A DNA stretch of 64,000 nt, from assembly GCF_037482845.1 (NCBI RefSeq), contig NZ_JBBHJW010000006.1:1-64000 (forward strand), written 5' to 3'. This DNA is from Paucibacter_B soli. GTDB taxonomy: Bacteria > Pseudomonadota > Gammaproteobacteria > Burkholderiales > Burkholderiaceae_C. The position numbers were made by a program, and so were the translations under genes. Under the pieces are notes generated by a model. It was not told where the DNA came from. It saw only the letters and a list, made by a program, of their open reading frames with translations, and ran no database searches. This document shows, piece by piece, positions 1 to 7,729 of this stretch (position 1 is the stretch's first letter; the number at the start of each line of letters is the position of its first letter).

Positions 1-291
1 GCGCTGGTCGCGGAACGCTATCACCTCAGGGAAGTTATGGCCGGTGTCCACATGCACTAGCGGGAAGGGCAGACGGCCCTTGAACTCGTTGCCCGCCACG
101 CGTTGCTTGAAGGCCTTTTCGGCCAGGCGCAGCACCACGCAGGAATCCTTGCCGCCCGAGAACAGCAGGGCCGGGCGCTCGAAGGCCGCGGCCACCTCGC
201 GCAGGATGAAGATGGCTTCCTCTTCCAGATGGTCCAGATGGCGCTGGTCCACCGTGGGCAGCAGTTTGTTCAGATTCACAGGGGCGTTCAT
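1..291 (-). CDS. cysD: Sulfate adenylyltransferase subunit 2 (3' part missing)
   Basis: Small subunit of ATP sulfurylase, which with the GTPase CysN makes adenylylsulfate (APS) from sulfate and ATP in the cytoplasm. Only the first 97 residues lie in the window; the gene runs off the left edge. The visible part begins MNAPVNLNKLLPTVDQRHLD and carries the PP-loop motif LFSGGKDSCVVL near residue 43, followed by the HVDTGHNFPEV segment typical of CysD. The ATG overlaps the cysH stop (ATGA), so it is the fifth gene of the minus-strand cys operon and probably translationally coupled. cysN is expected just outside the window. Confidence 0.95.
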   Translation of the reverse strand, partial: MNAPVNLNKLLPTVDQRHLDHLEEEAIFILREVAAAFERPALLFSGGKDSCVVLRLAEKAFKQRVAGNEFKGRLPFPLVHVDTGHNFPEVIAFRDQR

Positions 292-1082
292 GCCGTGGCT
301 CCCGATTCCTTCAATTCCTCATTTGAATGCGCCTTGTGCAGACCGCATTCCTTGGCGTTCTCGTCTTCCCACCACCAGCGGCCGGCGCGGAAGTCCTCGC
401 CCACCGCGATGGCACGGGTGCAGGGCGCACAACCGATGCTGGGCATGAACTGGTCGTGCAGCGCGTTGTATGGCACCTCGAACGTGGAGATGAAGTACCA
501 GACATCGGCCCAGCTCCAGTCCGCCAGGACGTTGACCTTGACGCGCCCTTGCGCGTCCAGCTCGGTGTCGGGCACCTCGGCGCGATTGGCCGATTGCTCG
601 CGGCGCAGGCCGGTGATCCAGGCGGTGCGGCCAGTGAGCATGCGCGAGAGCGGCTCCAGCTTGCGGATGCCGCAGCATTCCTTGCGCAGCGCCAGGCTCT
701 CGTACATCGCGTCGAGGCCGCGCGCGCGCACGAAATGCACGACCGCATCGGCCACCGGCGCGTAGACCTCGGCCTTGATGCCGTAGCGCGCCTCGATCTG
801 CGGCAAGAGCGCGAGGGTCTCGGGGTGCAGGCGGCCGGTGTCCAGCGTGGCCACGGCGATGGGCAGCCGCAGCTCGGCGATCAGGGCGGTGATCACCATG
901 TCCTCGGCGCCCAGGCTGGTGGATTGCAGCAGGCCGGCGCCATGCGTGTCCCAGGCTTGCTGCAGCAACTGTCTGGTGTGGGCCAGGCGTGCGTCGAAGC
1001 CCGTGGTCTTGCGCGCATACAGGCCGATGGCCGAGGACGAGGCCGGCTGCAGAGTCGACAGGCTGCTCACTTCGCTCGTCAT
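288..1082 (-). CDS. cysH: Assimilatory APS (adenylylsulfate) reductase
   Basis: Reduces activated sulfate to sulfite using thioredoxin or glutathione. The 264-residue protein has the PAPS-reductase PP-loop fold. It also has the Cys pair C136-C137 (KECCGIRK) and C218-x2-C221 (GCAPC) that bind a 4Fe-4S cluster in APS-type enzymes, plus the catalytic ECGLH cysteine C246. The cluster cysteines argue that it uses APS directly rather than PAPS, consistent with no cysC being visible. I chose the ATG at 1082 (MTSEVSSL) because it overlaps the stop of the upstream DUF934 gene by four bases; the longer open frame upstream runs through that gene. cysD follows with another ATGA overlap. Confidence 0.95.
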   Translation of the reverse strand: MTSEVSSLSTLQPASSSAIGLYARKTTGFDARLAHTRQLLQQAWDTHGAGLLQSTSLGAEDMVITALIAELRLPIAVATLDTGRLHPETLALLPQIEARYGIKAEVYAPVADAVVHFVRARGLDAMYESLALRKECCGIRKLEPLSRMLTGRTAWITGLRREQSANRAEVPDTELDAQGRVKVNVLADWSWADVWYFISTFEVPYNALHDQFMPSIGCAPCTRAIAVGEDFRAGRWWWEDENAKECGLHKAHSNEELKESGATA

Positions 1083-1582
1083 GCGGCCACCTTGTCCGCC
1101 GAATTTTCCGCAAAGGCCGGCCTGGGCTGGTTCACATCGCCCTGGTAATGGCGCGGGAAGAAGCCCAGTTGCTGCCGGGCGATCTCGGTGCTCTGGTCGG
1201 GGCGCAGCTGGGCGGCGTCGAAGCCGGTGCGGGCCAGCAGCGGCACCATGTCCACCAACACTTCGCCCACGGCGCGGATCTCGCCGGCAAAGCGCAGGCG
1301 CACGCGCAGCAGGCGTGCCTGGCTGTAGGCACGGCCATCCACCCACTTGGGGAAGTCCAGCGCGATCAGCGCCAGGCGCGGCAGATCCGCAGCGATGTCC
1401 TCGACATCGAAGTCATTGCGCAGTTGCACGCCCACCGGCAGTTCGGCCGGCCAGGTGTCGCGCACCGCATGCCATTGCTCCAGGCTCAGCAGCAGGTGCG
1501 CGGCCGCGGCGGGGTGCGAGACCGGGCCGTCCTCGCCGGCGCAGCGATGCCATTGGTCTTGGTGGGGGGCTATGAATTTCAT
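1079..1582 (-). CDS. DUF934 family protein of the sulfur assimilation operon
   Basis: A 167-residue protein of the DUF934 family, which in beta- and gammaproteobacteria is almost always encoded between sulfite reductase and cysH. No enzymatic role is firmly established; an accessory role in sulfite or APS reduction is usually assumed. Typical features are the central segment PVGVQLRNDFDVEDIAADL and the stretch ALDFPKWVDGRAYSQARLLR, followed by RFAGEIRAVGEVLVD. There is no signal peptide or membrane segment, so it should be cytoplasmic. It starts 15 bases after the cysI stop and overlaps cysH by four bases, so it is co-transcribed and probably coupled. Confidence 0.88.
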   Translation of the reverse strand: MKFIAPHQDQWHRCAGEDGPVSHPAAAAHLLLSLEQWHAVRDTWPAELPVGVQLRNDFDVEDIAADLPRLALIALDFPKWVDGRAYSQARLLRVRLRFAGEIRAVGEVLVDMVPLLARTGFDAAQLRPDQSTEIARQQLGFFPRHYQGDVNQPRPAFAENSADKVAA

Positions 1583-1597
1583 GGCTGGTGCTCTTGT

Positions 1598-3301
1598 TCA
1601 GGCGGCAACGGCGGGGGCGGCGGTGGACGAGCGCACGGCATGCGCGGCGTCCTTGAAGGGCTGCAGCCCCACGCGCTTGACGGTGTCAATGAAGCGCTCG
1701 CCGCTGGCGCGCTGGCCGCGGTAGGTCTGCACGATGGCTTCGATCACGTCGCCCACCTCGTCGGCGGCAAACGAGGGGCCTATCACCTTGCCGGGCACGG
1801 CCGCGCCGGAGAGGGTGGAGCCGTCGGAGCCACCCAGCGAAACCTGGTACCACTCCTTGCCGTCCTTGTCGACGCCGAGGATGCCGATATGGCCGCTGTG
1901 GTGGTGGCCGCAGCTGTTGATGCAGCCGCTGATGTGCAGGTCGATGTCGCCGATGTCGTAGAGCTCGTCCAGGTCCTGGAAGCGCTGCGTGATGTCCTCG
2001 GCCACCGGGATCGAGCGTGCATTCGCCAGCGCGCAGAAGTCGCCGCCGGGGCAGGCGATCATGTCGGTGAGCAGGCCGATATTGGGGGTGGCGAAGCCAT
2101 TCGCCCTGGCCGCCTCGAACACGGCGGGCAAGTCGCTCTCGCGCACCCAGGGCAGCAGCAGGTTCTGGTCGTGCGTGACGCGCAACTCGCCCTGGCTGAA
2201 CTGGTCGGCGATGGCGGCGGCGGCGTCCATCTGCTGCTCGGTGGCGTCGCCGGGGGCGATGCCCACATGTTTGAGCGAGAGCGTCACGGCGCGGTAGCCG
2301 CTCAGGCGGTGGCCATGCACATTGCGCTCCAGCCAGCGCTTGTAAGCACCGGACTGCACGCCCGCGAAGATGTCCACGGCGGGCAGGGCCTGCACCGCGG
2401 CCGGTACGACAAAGCTGGCCGCTACGCGGTCCAGTTCGGCTTGCGGAATCAGGTGCTCATGGCCGGCCGGGTCTTCCTGCAGGATCTTGGCGAACTCGGC
2501 GTTCACATCGTCGAAGAAGGCCTGGCCCTCGGCCTTCACCAGGATCTTGATGCGGGCCTTGTAGGCGTTGTCGCGGCGGCCGTAGCGGTTGTAGACACGC
2601 ACGATGGCCTCGATGTAGACGAGGATCTGCTGCCAGGGCAGGAACTCGCTGATCACCTGGCCGATGATGGGCGTGCGGCCCATGCCGCCACCCACCAGCA
2701 CCTTGAAGCCGATCTCGCCCGCGGCGTTCTTCAGCAGCTGCAGGCCGATGTCGTGCCAGGCGATGGCGGCGCGGTCTTCGCGCGTGCCCGAGATCGCGAT
2801 CTTGAACTTGCGCGGCAGGAAGGCGAACTCGGGATGCAGGGTGCTCCACTGGCGCAGCACCTCGGCATAGGGGCGCGGGTCGATGACTTCATCGGGTGCC
2901 ACGCCGGCCAGGCCGTCGCTGGTGATGTTGCGGATGCAGTTGCCGCTGGTCTGGATGCCATGCATGTCCACCTCGGCCAGCAGGTCCATCACGTCGGCGG
3001 CACGCGGCAGCGGGATCCAGTTGTATTGCAGGTTCTGGCGCGTCGTGAAGTGGCCGTAGCCGCGGTCGAACTCGCGCGCGATGCGGGCCAGCTGGCGCAG
3101 CTGGCGGCTGCTCAGCACGCCATAGGGCACGGCCACGCGCAGCATGGGGGCGTGGCGCTGCACATACCAGCCGTTTTGCAGGCGCAGCGGGCGGAACTCG
3201 TCGTCGCCCAGGGTGCCGGCAAGGTTGCGCTCAAGCTGGTCGCGAAACTGGGCGGCGCGGGCGCGCACGAACTGGCGGTCGAAATCGGTGTAGGCGTACA
3301 T
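1598..3301 (-). CDS. cysI: Sulfite reductase, siroheme/4Fe-4S hemoprotein
   Basis: Six-electron reduction of sulfite to sulfide in the cytoplasm. The 567-residue product has the duplicated nitrite/sulfite reductase ferredoxin-like and siroheme domains. The cluster ligands are in the expected Cys-x5-Cys and Cys-x3-Cys arrangement: C417/C423 (CPGGDFC) and C460/C464 (CINSC). The start at 3301 (MYAYTDFDRQF) was preferred over an upstream ATG that would run into the preceding TauE gene; it leaves a 17-base spacer. There is no adjacent CysJ flavoprotein, so electrons may come from ferredoxin or another reductase. The family also contains nitrite reductases, but the cys operon context supports sulfite. 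Confidence 0.93.
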   Translation of the reverse strand: MYAYTDFDRQFVRARAAQFRDQLERNLAGTLGDDEFRPLRLQNGWYVQRHAPMLRVAVPYGVLSSRQLRQLARIAREFDRGYGHFTTRQNLQYNWIPLPRAADVMDLLAEVDMHGIQTSGNCIRNITSDGLAGVAPDEVIDPRPYAEVLRQWSTLHPEFAFLPRKFKIAISGTREDRAAIAWHDIGLQLLKNAAGEIGFKVLVGGGMGRTPIIGQVISEFLPWQQILVYIEAIVRVYNRYGRRDNAYKARIKILVKAEGQAFFDDVNAEFAKILQEDPAGHEHLIPQAELDRVAASFVVPAAVQALPAVDIFAGVQSGAYKRWLERNVHGHRLSGYRAVTLSLKHVGIAPGDATEQQMDAAAAIADQFSQGELRVTHDQNLLLPWVRESDLPAVFEAARANGFATPNIGLLTDMIACPGGDFCALANARSIPVAEDITQRFQDLDELYDIGDIDLHISGCINSCGHHHSGHIGILGVDKDGKEWYQVSLGGSDGSTLSGAAVPGKVIGPSFAADEVGDVIEAIVQTYRGQRASGERFIDTVKRVGLQPFKDAAHAVRSSTAAPAVAA

Positions 3302-3318
3302 GGCTTGAACGTAGAAAT

Positions 3319-4086
3319 TCAGTGGATCACTTTCCAGCCGGCCATCAAGAGCGATGCGCACAGCAGGCCGCGGATCACGCCGTCAGGCAGGCGGCGGGTG
3401 AGTTGGGCGCCCAGCCAGATGCCGGGCACAGAGCCGATCAGCAGGGGCACGAGCAGGCTCCAGTCGACATTGCCCAGCATGGCGTGGCCGATGCCGGCCA
3501 CCAGGGTCAGGGGCACGGCATGGGCGATGTCGCTGCCGACGATGTAGCGGGCTTCCAGGCGCGGATAGATCAGCAGGATCAGGGTCGCGCCGATGGCGCC
3601 GGCGCCGATCGACGAGAGCGACACCAGCACCCCCAGCAGCACGCCCGAGGCCACCGTCAAGGCCGGCTTGCGGCTGTCGGGTATGTAGCGTTCCAGGCGC
3701 AGGCCCACGGCCTGCCAGGATTTCTTGAAGGCCACCACCAGGGCGGTCAGGAAGAGCGCAATGCCCAGCGAGAAGGTCAGGGTGCTGGCCCAGCCCTTGG
3801 TGATGCCGGTGAAATGCATCAGCGCCACGGTGAGGACGGAGGCCGGAATGCTGCCGGCCAGCAGCAGGGCGGTGATGCCCCACTTCACATGGCCGTGGCG
3901 GGCATGGGCAACCGAGCCGGACAGCTTGGTGAGTGCCGCAAACCAGAGATCGGTGCCGATCGCCACTGCCGGGCTCAGCCTGAAGACCGAGAGCAACAGT
4001 GGCGTCATCAGCGAGCCGCCGCCCACGCCGGTGATACCGACGATGGCGCCGACGCCAAATCCGCTTGCAATTGCTGTCCAGTCCAA
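3319..4086 (-). CDS. TauE/SafE family sulfite exporter-like membrane protein
   Basis: A 255-residue polytopic inner-membrane protein with two TauE-type halves: an N-terminal Gly-rich segment (GFGVGAIVGITGVGGGSLM) and a second Gly/Ser-rich repeat around GVLLGVLVSLSSIGAGAIGA. Members export sulfite or organosulfonates; here, first in the operon, it may vent excess sulfite or move a sulfur anion. The start codon is TTG (bases 4084-4086 read CAA on the plus strand), supported by an AAGGAG Shine-Dalgarno at 4092-4097, five bases upstream; no ATG fits. It precedes cysI by 17 bases. The rare start codon may hold down synthesis of the membrane protein. Confidence 0.88.
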   Translation of the reverse strand: MDWTAIASGFGVGAIVGITGVGGGSLMTPLLLSVFRLSPAVAIGTDLWFAALTKLSGSVAHARHGHVKWGITALLLAGSIPASVLTVALMHFTGITKGWASTLTFSLGIALFLTALVVAFKKSWQAVGLRLERYIPDSRKPALTVASGVLLGVLVSLSSIGAGAIGATLILLIYPRLEARYIVGSDIAHAVPLTLVAGIGHAMLGNVDWSLLVPLLIGSVPGIWLGAQLTRRLPDGVIRGLLCASLLMAGWKVIH

Positions 4087-4204
4087 AGCTGCTCCTTAGC
4101 GGGTCAACCTGGTGGCAACCCTAGGTGGCGGACTGTAATCAGGTTCTTTATATATTCGAACTACAAATTGGTAGGTTGCTTATTCTTGAATGGGCATATA
4201 AACC
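4087..4204 (-). promoter_or_regulatory. Presumed promoter/leader of the cys operon
   Basis: This 118-base gap separates the first gene of the sulfur operon from the end of ybiB and is clearly AT-richer than its surroundings. Read on the minus strand it holds AT-rich elements (TTTATATG, AATAAG, ATATATAAAG), the palindrome ATTCAAGAAT near 4180-4190 and an AAGGAG ribosome site before the TTG start. By analogy with other Burkholderiales a CysB-type LysR activator would bind here. I could not define a -35/-10 pair with confidence. Confidence 0.45.
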
Positions 4205-5122
4205 CTATTGCGACAAGCGCAACAGGGCTTGGACCTGCTCGCTGATGCGCGGAGGCAGCGGCTGTTCGCCGGCCAGCATGGCGCGGATCAACTGGGCGTT
4301 GGCCGCGGCGTCGCAGGCCTCGGAGAGTGGCCAATCAATGTCGGTGCTGTCGGCCGGGTGCAGGTCCCGGCGCTCGCCATCGAAATAGCCGTAGAGCTGG
4401 GCACGCCGTCGCAGATGGGCATAGGGCTCGCCCTCGCTGGCGCGCATCAGGAGGGCGCGGCCGGCCGGCTCGGTGAGCGGCCCCAGGGCCTGGCCCATCG
4501 CGTCCAGCACCTCGGGGTGGGTCACGGCCACCACCCGCACCGAGCGGCCGGGCGCCGGGTCCAGCAGCTTGGCCACGCTGTGGCCGCTGTTGCGCACCCC
4601 CAGGCGCGGACGCAGCGCCATTAGCGCGTCCAGGCCTGGGTTGAGGGCCTGCAGCGGCAGGCACGCGATGCGGCGTTCGCCTAACTGGGCGCTCGCCTCG
4701 CGAACATCCTGCGCCAGCGTCAGCCCGAGTGCGGCCAGCAGCTCGAACGGGCTCTCCCGGCTATCGAAATCATGCCGGCCATGGATCAGCACCGGCACGC
4801 CCTGGCGCGCCAGCAGCAGCGCCACGAGCGGAAAGAGATTGGCCTGCTTGCGCGCGCCATTGAAGCTGGGCAGCACCACGCAGCGCGGGCCGGCGGGCAG
4901 CGCCAGATGGGCTGTGCGCGCCTGCATGGCGCGCTCGAAGCCGCGCAACTCGTCGGCACTCTCGCCCTTGATGCGCAGGCTCATGAGGATCGCGCCGAGT
5001 TCCAGCTCGGGTACCCGGCCGTCCAGTATTTGGCCGAACAAGGCCTCGGCCTGGTCGGTGTCGAGGTCGCGGGCGCCGCGCGTACCGCGGCCGATTTCCT
5101 TGATGAGCGAGGCATACAGCAT
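4205..5122 (-). CDS. ybiB: YbiB-type DNA-binding protein (TrpD2 family)
   Basis: A 305-residue member of the TrpD2 family, which shares the anthranilate phosphoribosyltransferase fold but binds nucleic acid instead of catalysing that reaction in E. coli YbiB. The N-terminal helical domain (residues 1-65, with QILDGRVPELELGAILMSLR) and the nucleoside-phosphorylase-like alpha/beta domain are recognisable. Length matches the family (about 320). No Shine-Dalgarno precedes the ATG; a CACAAT hexamer lies seven bases upstream (5130-5135), compatible with a leaderless transcript. It is divergent from the 46-residue protein gene and ends just before the cys operon promoter region. Confidence 0.82.
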   Translation of the reverse strand: MLYASLIKEIGRGTRGARDLDTDQAEALFGQILDGRVPELELGAILMSLRIKGESADELRGFERAMQARTAHLALPAGPRCVVLPSFNGARKQANLFPLVALLLARQGVPVLIHGRHDFDSRESPFELLAALGLTLAQDVREASAQLGERRIACLPLQALNPGLDALMALRPRLGVRNSGHSVAKLLDPAPGRSVRVVAVTHPEVLDAMGQALGPLTEPAGRALLMRASEGEPYAHLRRRAQLYGYFDGERRDLHPADSTDIDWPLSEACDAAANAQLIRAMLAGEQPLPPRISEQVQALLRLSQ

Positions 5123-5158
5123 GGGCTACATTGTGCACATCCACATACAGGAGGTCCC

Positions 5159-5299
5159 ATGGCAAAAGGTCAGCAGAAGAGCAACAAGGAAGCCAAGAAG
5201 CCCAAGAAGGACAGCACGCCCGCCAAGCCGGTTTCCCCGGGCGCCGTGATGCCCAGCATCACCACCCTGGTGGCGGACCGCAGCAAGAAGAAAAAGTAA
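5159..5299 (+). CDS. Small lysine-rich protein, 46 residues, unknown function
   Basis: Short open frame with a near-perfect Shine-Dalgarno (AGGAGGT) a few bases before its ATG, which strongly supports translation. The product begins MAKGQQKSNKEAKKPKKDS, has a small central hydrophobic patch (PSITTLVAD) and ends RSKKKK. It is highly basic and without a signal peptide, so it could contact RNA or DNA, or be a chaperone-like tail peptide. It starts 36 bases from the divergent ybiB start, so the two promoters must overlap. I do not recognise a named family. Confidence 0.75.
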   Translation: MAKGQQKSNKEAKKPKKDSTPAKPVSPGAVMPSITTLVADRSKKKK

Positions 5300-5342
5300 G
5301 CGGGGCACCCGGAATAAGGCTGTGAGCTGCGCTTCTGGGCAG

Positions 5343-5358
5343 GCATACACTGGTATGC
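5343..5358. promoter_or_regulatory. Palindrome GCATAC-N4-GTATGC upstream of the helical-repeat gene
   Basis: A perfect 6-4-6 inverted repeat (GCATACACTGGTATGC) lies about 38 bases before the ATG of the next gene. It has no T-run, so it is not a terminator. Position and symmetry suit a dimeric regulator, but no regulator can be named from sequence. Confidence 0.35.
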
Positions 5359-5395
5359 GGGGGGCTGCGGTATGGCCCTCGGAAAAGAGCAGCAC

Positions 5396-6592
5396 ATGTC
5401 CCAAGACCCCAAGCAAGGTGTTGCCCTGAAGGCCAGCCTCGATGAGGCGGATCGCCAGTACTTGCACGGCGACTATGAAGCCGCACTGACAGGGGCCGAT
5501 GCGGTGCTGCGTGGGCTGGAGGCGGCAGATGCCGCGTCGCCCACGCTGCAGCGCGGTGCGTTGATGTTGCGGGTGCAGAGCCTCAGCAAGCTGGAGCGTT
5601 TCGATGCCATGCTGGAGGCATGCTCCCAGGTACTCAATCTGCTGCCCTTATACGAAGCCTCGGTTGAACGCGCCGAGTTGATGGTGCTGATGGCCTTTGG
5701 CTATGTGAACCTGGGGATGTCCGAGCAATCACTGCGTGCGGCCCATGTGGCCCTGCAGGACGGGCTGCAACTGCAGAATCCCACCTTGGCGTCGCGGGCG
5801 TTGGATCGAACCGCCATGGCCTATCTGAGCATGGGCGATGGTTTGGAGGCCGAGCGTTTCATGGTCGAGGCGGTGGGTTTTTCCGAGCACCTGTCGTCGG
5901 CCCAAGAGAGGCTGAGCCGCTATTCCAACGCCTTGCACCTGTTCTGTAGCCTGCACGACGCCTATGCCGAGGTCGATCGGCGGCAGATGGCCAGCGGCGT
6001 GCTGGCGCGTGCCGCCCGCCTGCTTGGACAGGGGGATGCATTGCTGGTCGAGGTGGACAGCCCGCATATGCGTTGCATGTGGCGTGCCAACCAGGCACGC
6101 TGGCGTCGCCGGCGCGGCGAACGCGAGCCGGCCCGCGTGGCCCTGCGCGCGGTGCTGGTGGAATCGCTGGCGCAGCACTGGCATTCGATTCGCCGCTCGG
6201 TGCAGCTGGAGTTGGCGCTGATGGATGCGGAGGTGGGCGATGCGGCGTCGGCCCTGGAGCTGCTGCAAGCATTGTTTGAACCCGCCGAGCTGCGCGTGCG
6301 TGACCGCGTTGCCTTGCGCGCGCTGACGCTGATGGTGCAGCTGTATGCGGCGCTCAACCAGGTCGAGCAGGCAGCGCAGGCTGGTGAAGAGCTGGCGCGG
6401 CGCCAGGCCGAGCGGGCGGCAGCGGTGGCGCGCGCACATGCGCAGTTGGCTGGCTTGGGTGCGCGCATTCTCGACGCACTCGTCGAGGCCGATCGCGCTC
6501 GGGTGGACGAAGAAATCCGGCGACTGCGCGATCTGCGGGCCGAGGGCGGAGCGGTGGGTCGAACTTGGGGCACGGCGGCCGGTTTACAGTGA
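5396..6592 (+). CDS. TPR-like helical-repeat protein, unknown function
   Basis: A 398-residue soluble protein made of paired helices spaced like tetratricopeptide repeats (for example DEADRQYLHGDYEAALTGAD near the start, then repeated Ala/Leu-rich helix pairs). It ends in a probable coiled coil rich in Ala, Arg and Glu. The layout resembles the sensor half of TPR-GGDEF diguanylate cyclases, but no GGDEF domain follows; the reading frame simply stops. I prefer the second ATG (5396, MSQDPKQG), which has GGAAAAGAG upstream, over the ATG at 5372. It is followed after seven bases or more by the MerR gene. Function is unassigned. Confidence 0.65.
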   Translation: MSQDPKQGVALKASLDEADRQYLHGDYEAALTGADAVLRGLEAADAASPTLQRGALMLRVQSLSKLERFDAMLEACSQVLNLLPLYEASVERAELMVLMAFGYVNLGMSEQSLRAAHVALQDGLQLQNPTLASRALDRTAMAYLSMGDGLEAERFMVEAVGFSEHLSSAQERLSRYSNALHLFCSLHDAYAEVDRRQMASGVLARAARLLGQGDALLVEVDSPHMRCMWRANQARWRRRRGEREPARVALRAVLVESLAQHWHSIRRSVQLELALMDAEVGDAASALELLQALFEPAELRVRDRVALRALTLMVQLYAALNQVEQAAQAGEELARRQAERAAAVARAHAQLAGLGARILDALVEADRARVDEEIRRLRDLRAEGGAVGRTWGTAAGLQ

Positions 6593-6619
6593 CGAGCCAT
6601 GCGCGCAGGTGAACCCAAA

Positions 6620-7060
6620 ATGATGAAGATCGGCGCGCTGGCACGCGCCGCGCTGACGCCCGTGGACACCGTACGCTTCTACGAGCGTGAGGGTCTGCTG
6701 CCAGCGGCGCCGCGCAGCGAGGGCAACTACCGCCTGTATGGCGCCGGGGACGTGCAGCGCCTGGCCTTCATCCGCCAATGCCGCAATCTCGACATGTCGC
6801 TCGACGAGGTGCGCACGCTGTTGCGCGTCAAGGATGCACCCGAGCAGGATTGCCAGGCGGTGAACGAGTTGCTGGATGCGCATGTGCGCCATGTGGCCGA
6901 GCGCCTGCGCGAGCTGCGCGAACTTGAGCGTGAACTGAAGGCCTTGCGCGCGCGCTGTGCCGAAGTGCAGCGCAGCAGCCAGGCCTGCGGCATCCTGCAG
7001 CAGCTCGATGAAAGTGCGCAGCGGCACTCCGGGCATCGCTACCGTGGCGCCCATACCTGA
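6620..7060 (+). CDS. MerR-family regulator, Cd(II)/Pb(II)-responsive type
   Basis: A 146-residue MerR protein. The N-terminal winged helix-turn-helix (MKIGALARAALTPVDTVRFY, then EGNYRLYG) is followed by a dimerisation helix and a metal-binding loop. Cysteines at 78, 113 and 123 (DCQAV, RCAEV, ACGIL) sit where CadR/PbrR proteins hold their metal ligands, and the His-containing tail resembles CadR. Such proteins untwist a long-spacer promoter of an efflux gene. No efflux ATPase lies next to it here, so its target is elsewhere or just itself. I chose ATG 6620 because AGGTGA lies suitably upstream; a start at 6599 is possible. Confidence 0.85.
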   Translation: MMKIGALARAALTPVDTVRFYEREGLLPAAPRSEGNYRLYGAGDVQRLAFIRQCRNLDMSLDEVRTLLRVKDAPEQDCQAVNELLDAHVRHVAERLRELRELERELKALRARCAEVQRSSQACGILQQLDESAQRHSGHRYRGAHT

Positions 7061-7185
7061 GACGCGTGCCTCTGTCGGTGCGGCGCCACGACCGGCGTGT
7101 ACCCTGCAATGGTGGCGTTATTTTGCAATTGCTGCGCGTACACTAGCGGGCAGGGGAGTCATCCAACGAAGTAGCGAGGATGCTC

Positions 7186-7716
7186 ATGAAAACCAGAGAT
7201 GTCGTGATCTATAACGGCGAACGTTTCCAGGTGCCGCAGTGCATTCAACGTATCGACCACCGTGCCACCCATGGTTGGCAACTCCGCTACGGCGGCACCA
7301 AGCTGTATTCCGATGGTCGCTATGGCGCCAGTGCCGCGGAGGCGCTGAACCAGGCGACCAAGGAATTGGCCAAGCGCATGAGCAAGCTGCCGGCGCCCAC
7401 CCGCCTCAAGCCGGAGCCCAGCCGCAGCAAGAGCAGCGAGTTGCCGGTCGGCATCTCGGGGCCGATCGTGCGCGAGCGCCGGCCGAACCGACGCGACTGC
7501 AGCTTCACCGTGCTGCTGCCGCGTTTCGGTGAGGCGCCGCGCCGACGCAGCGTCTACATCGCCGCAGAGTCGACCTACACGATCGAGCGCTACCAGGAAG
7601 CCCTGGAGAAGGCGATTGCCCTGCGCCAGGAGGCCGAGGAGCTCTATCGCAAGGCGGCCACCAAGGCCAAGCGCAGCGAAGGCCGGGCGCTGAGCGCACA
7701 GCTGCGTGGCGCCTGA
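7186..7716 (+). CDS. Basic protein with possible AP2-like repeats
   Basis: A 176-residue, Arg/Lys-rich soluble protein. Two stretches (about residues 20-65 and 85-155) each look like a short beta-rich segment followed by an amphipathic helix: IQRIDHRATHGWQLRYGG... then AAEALNQATKELAKR, and GISGPIVRERRPNRRD... then ERYQEALEKAIALRQEAEEL. That pattern resembles AP2/integrase-type DNA-binding domains of bacterial hypothetical proteins, but I give this as a weak inference. GAGG at 7176-7179 favours the ATG at 7186 over 7180. The gene has its own short upstream region after the MerR gene and converges on the DUF4399 gene. Confidence 0.6.
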   Translation: MKTRDVVIYNGERFQVPQCIQRIDHRATHGWQLRYGGTKLYSDGRYGASAAEALNQATKELAKRMSKLPAPTRLKPEPSRSKSSELPVGISGPIVRERRPNRRDCSFTVLLPRFGEAPRRRSVYIAAESTYTIERYQEALEKAIALRQEAEELYRKAATKAKRSEGRALSAQLRGA

Positions 7717-7729
7717 ACGGCCGGGCCGC

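Noticed and set aside
989..3547. An 852-codon plus-strand frame across the cys operon.
   Set aside because: Antisense to cysI, DUF934 and cysH, whose motifs are intact.
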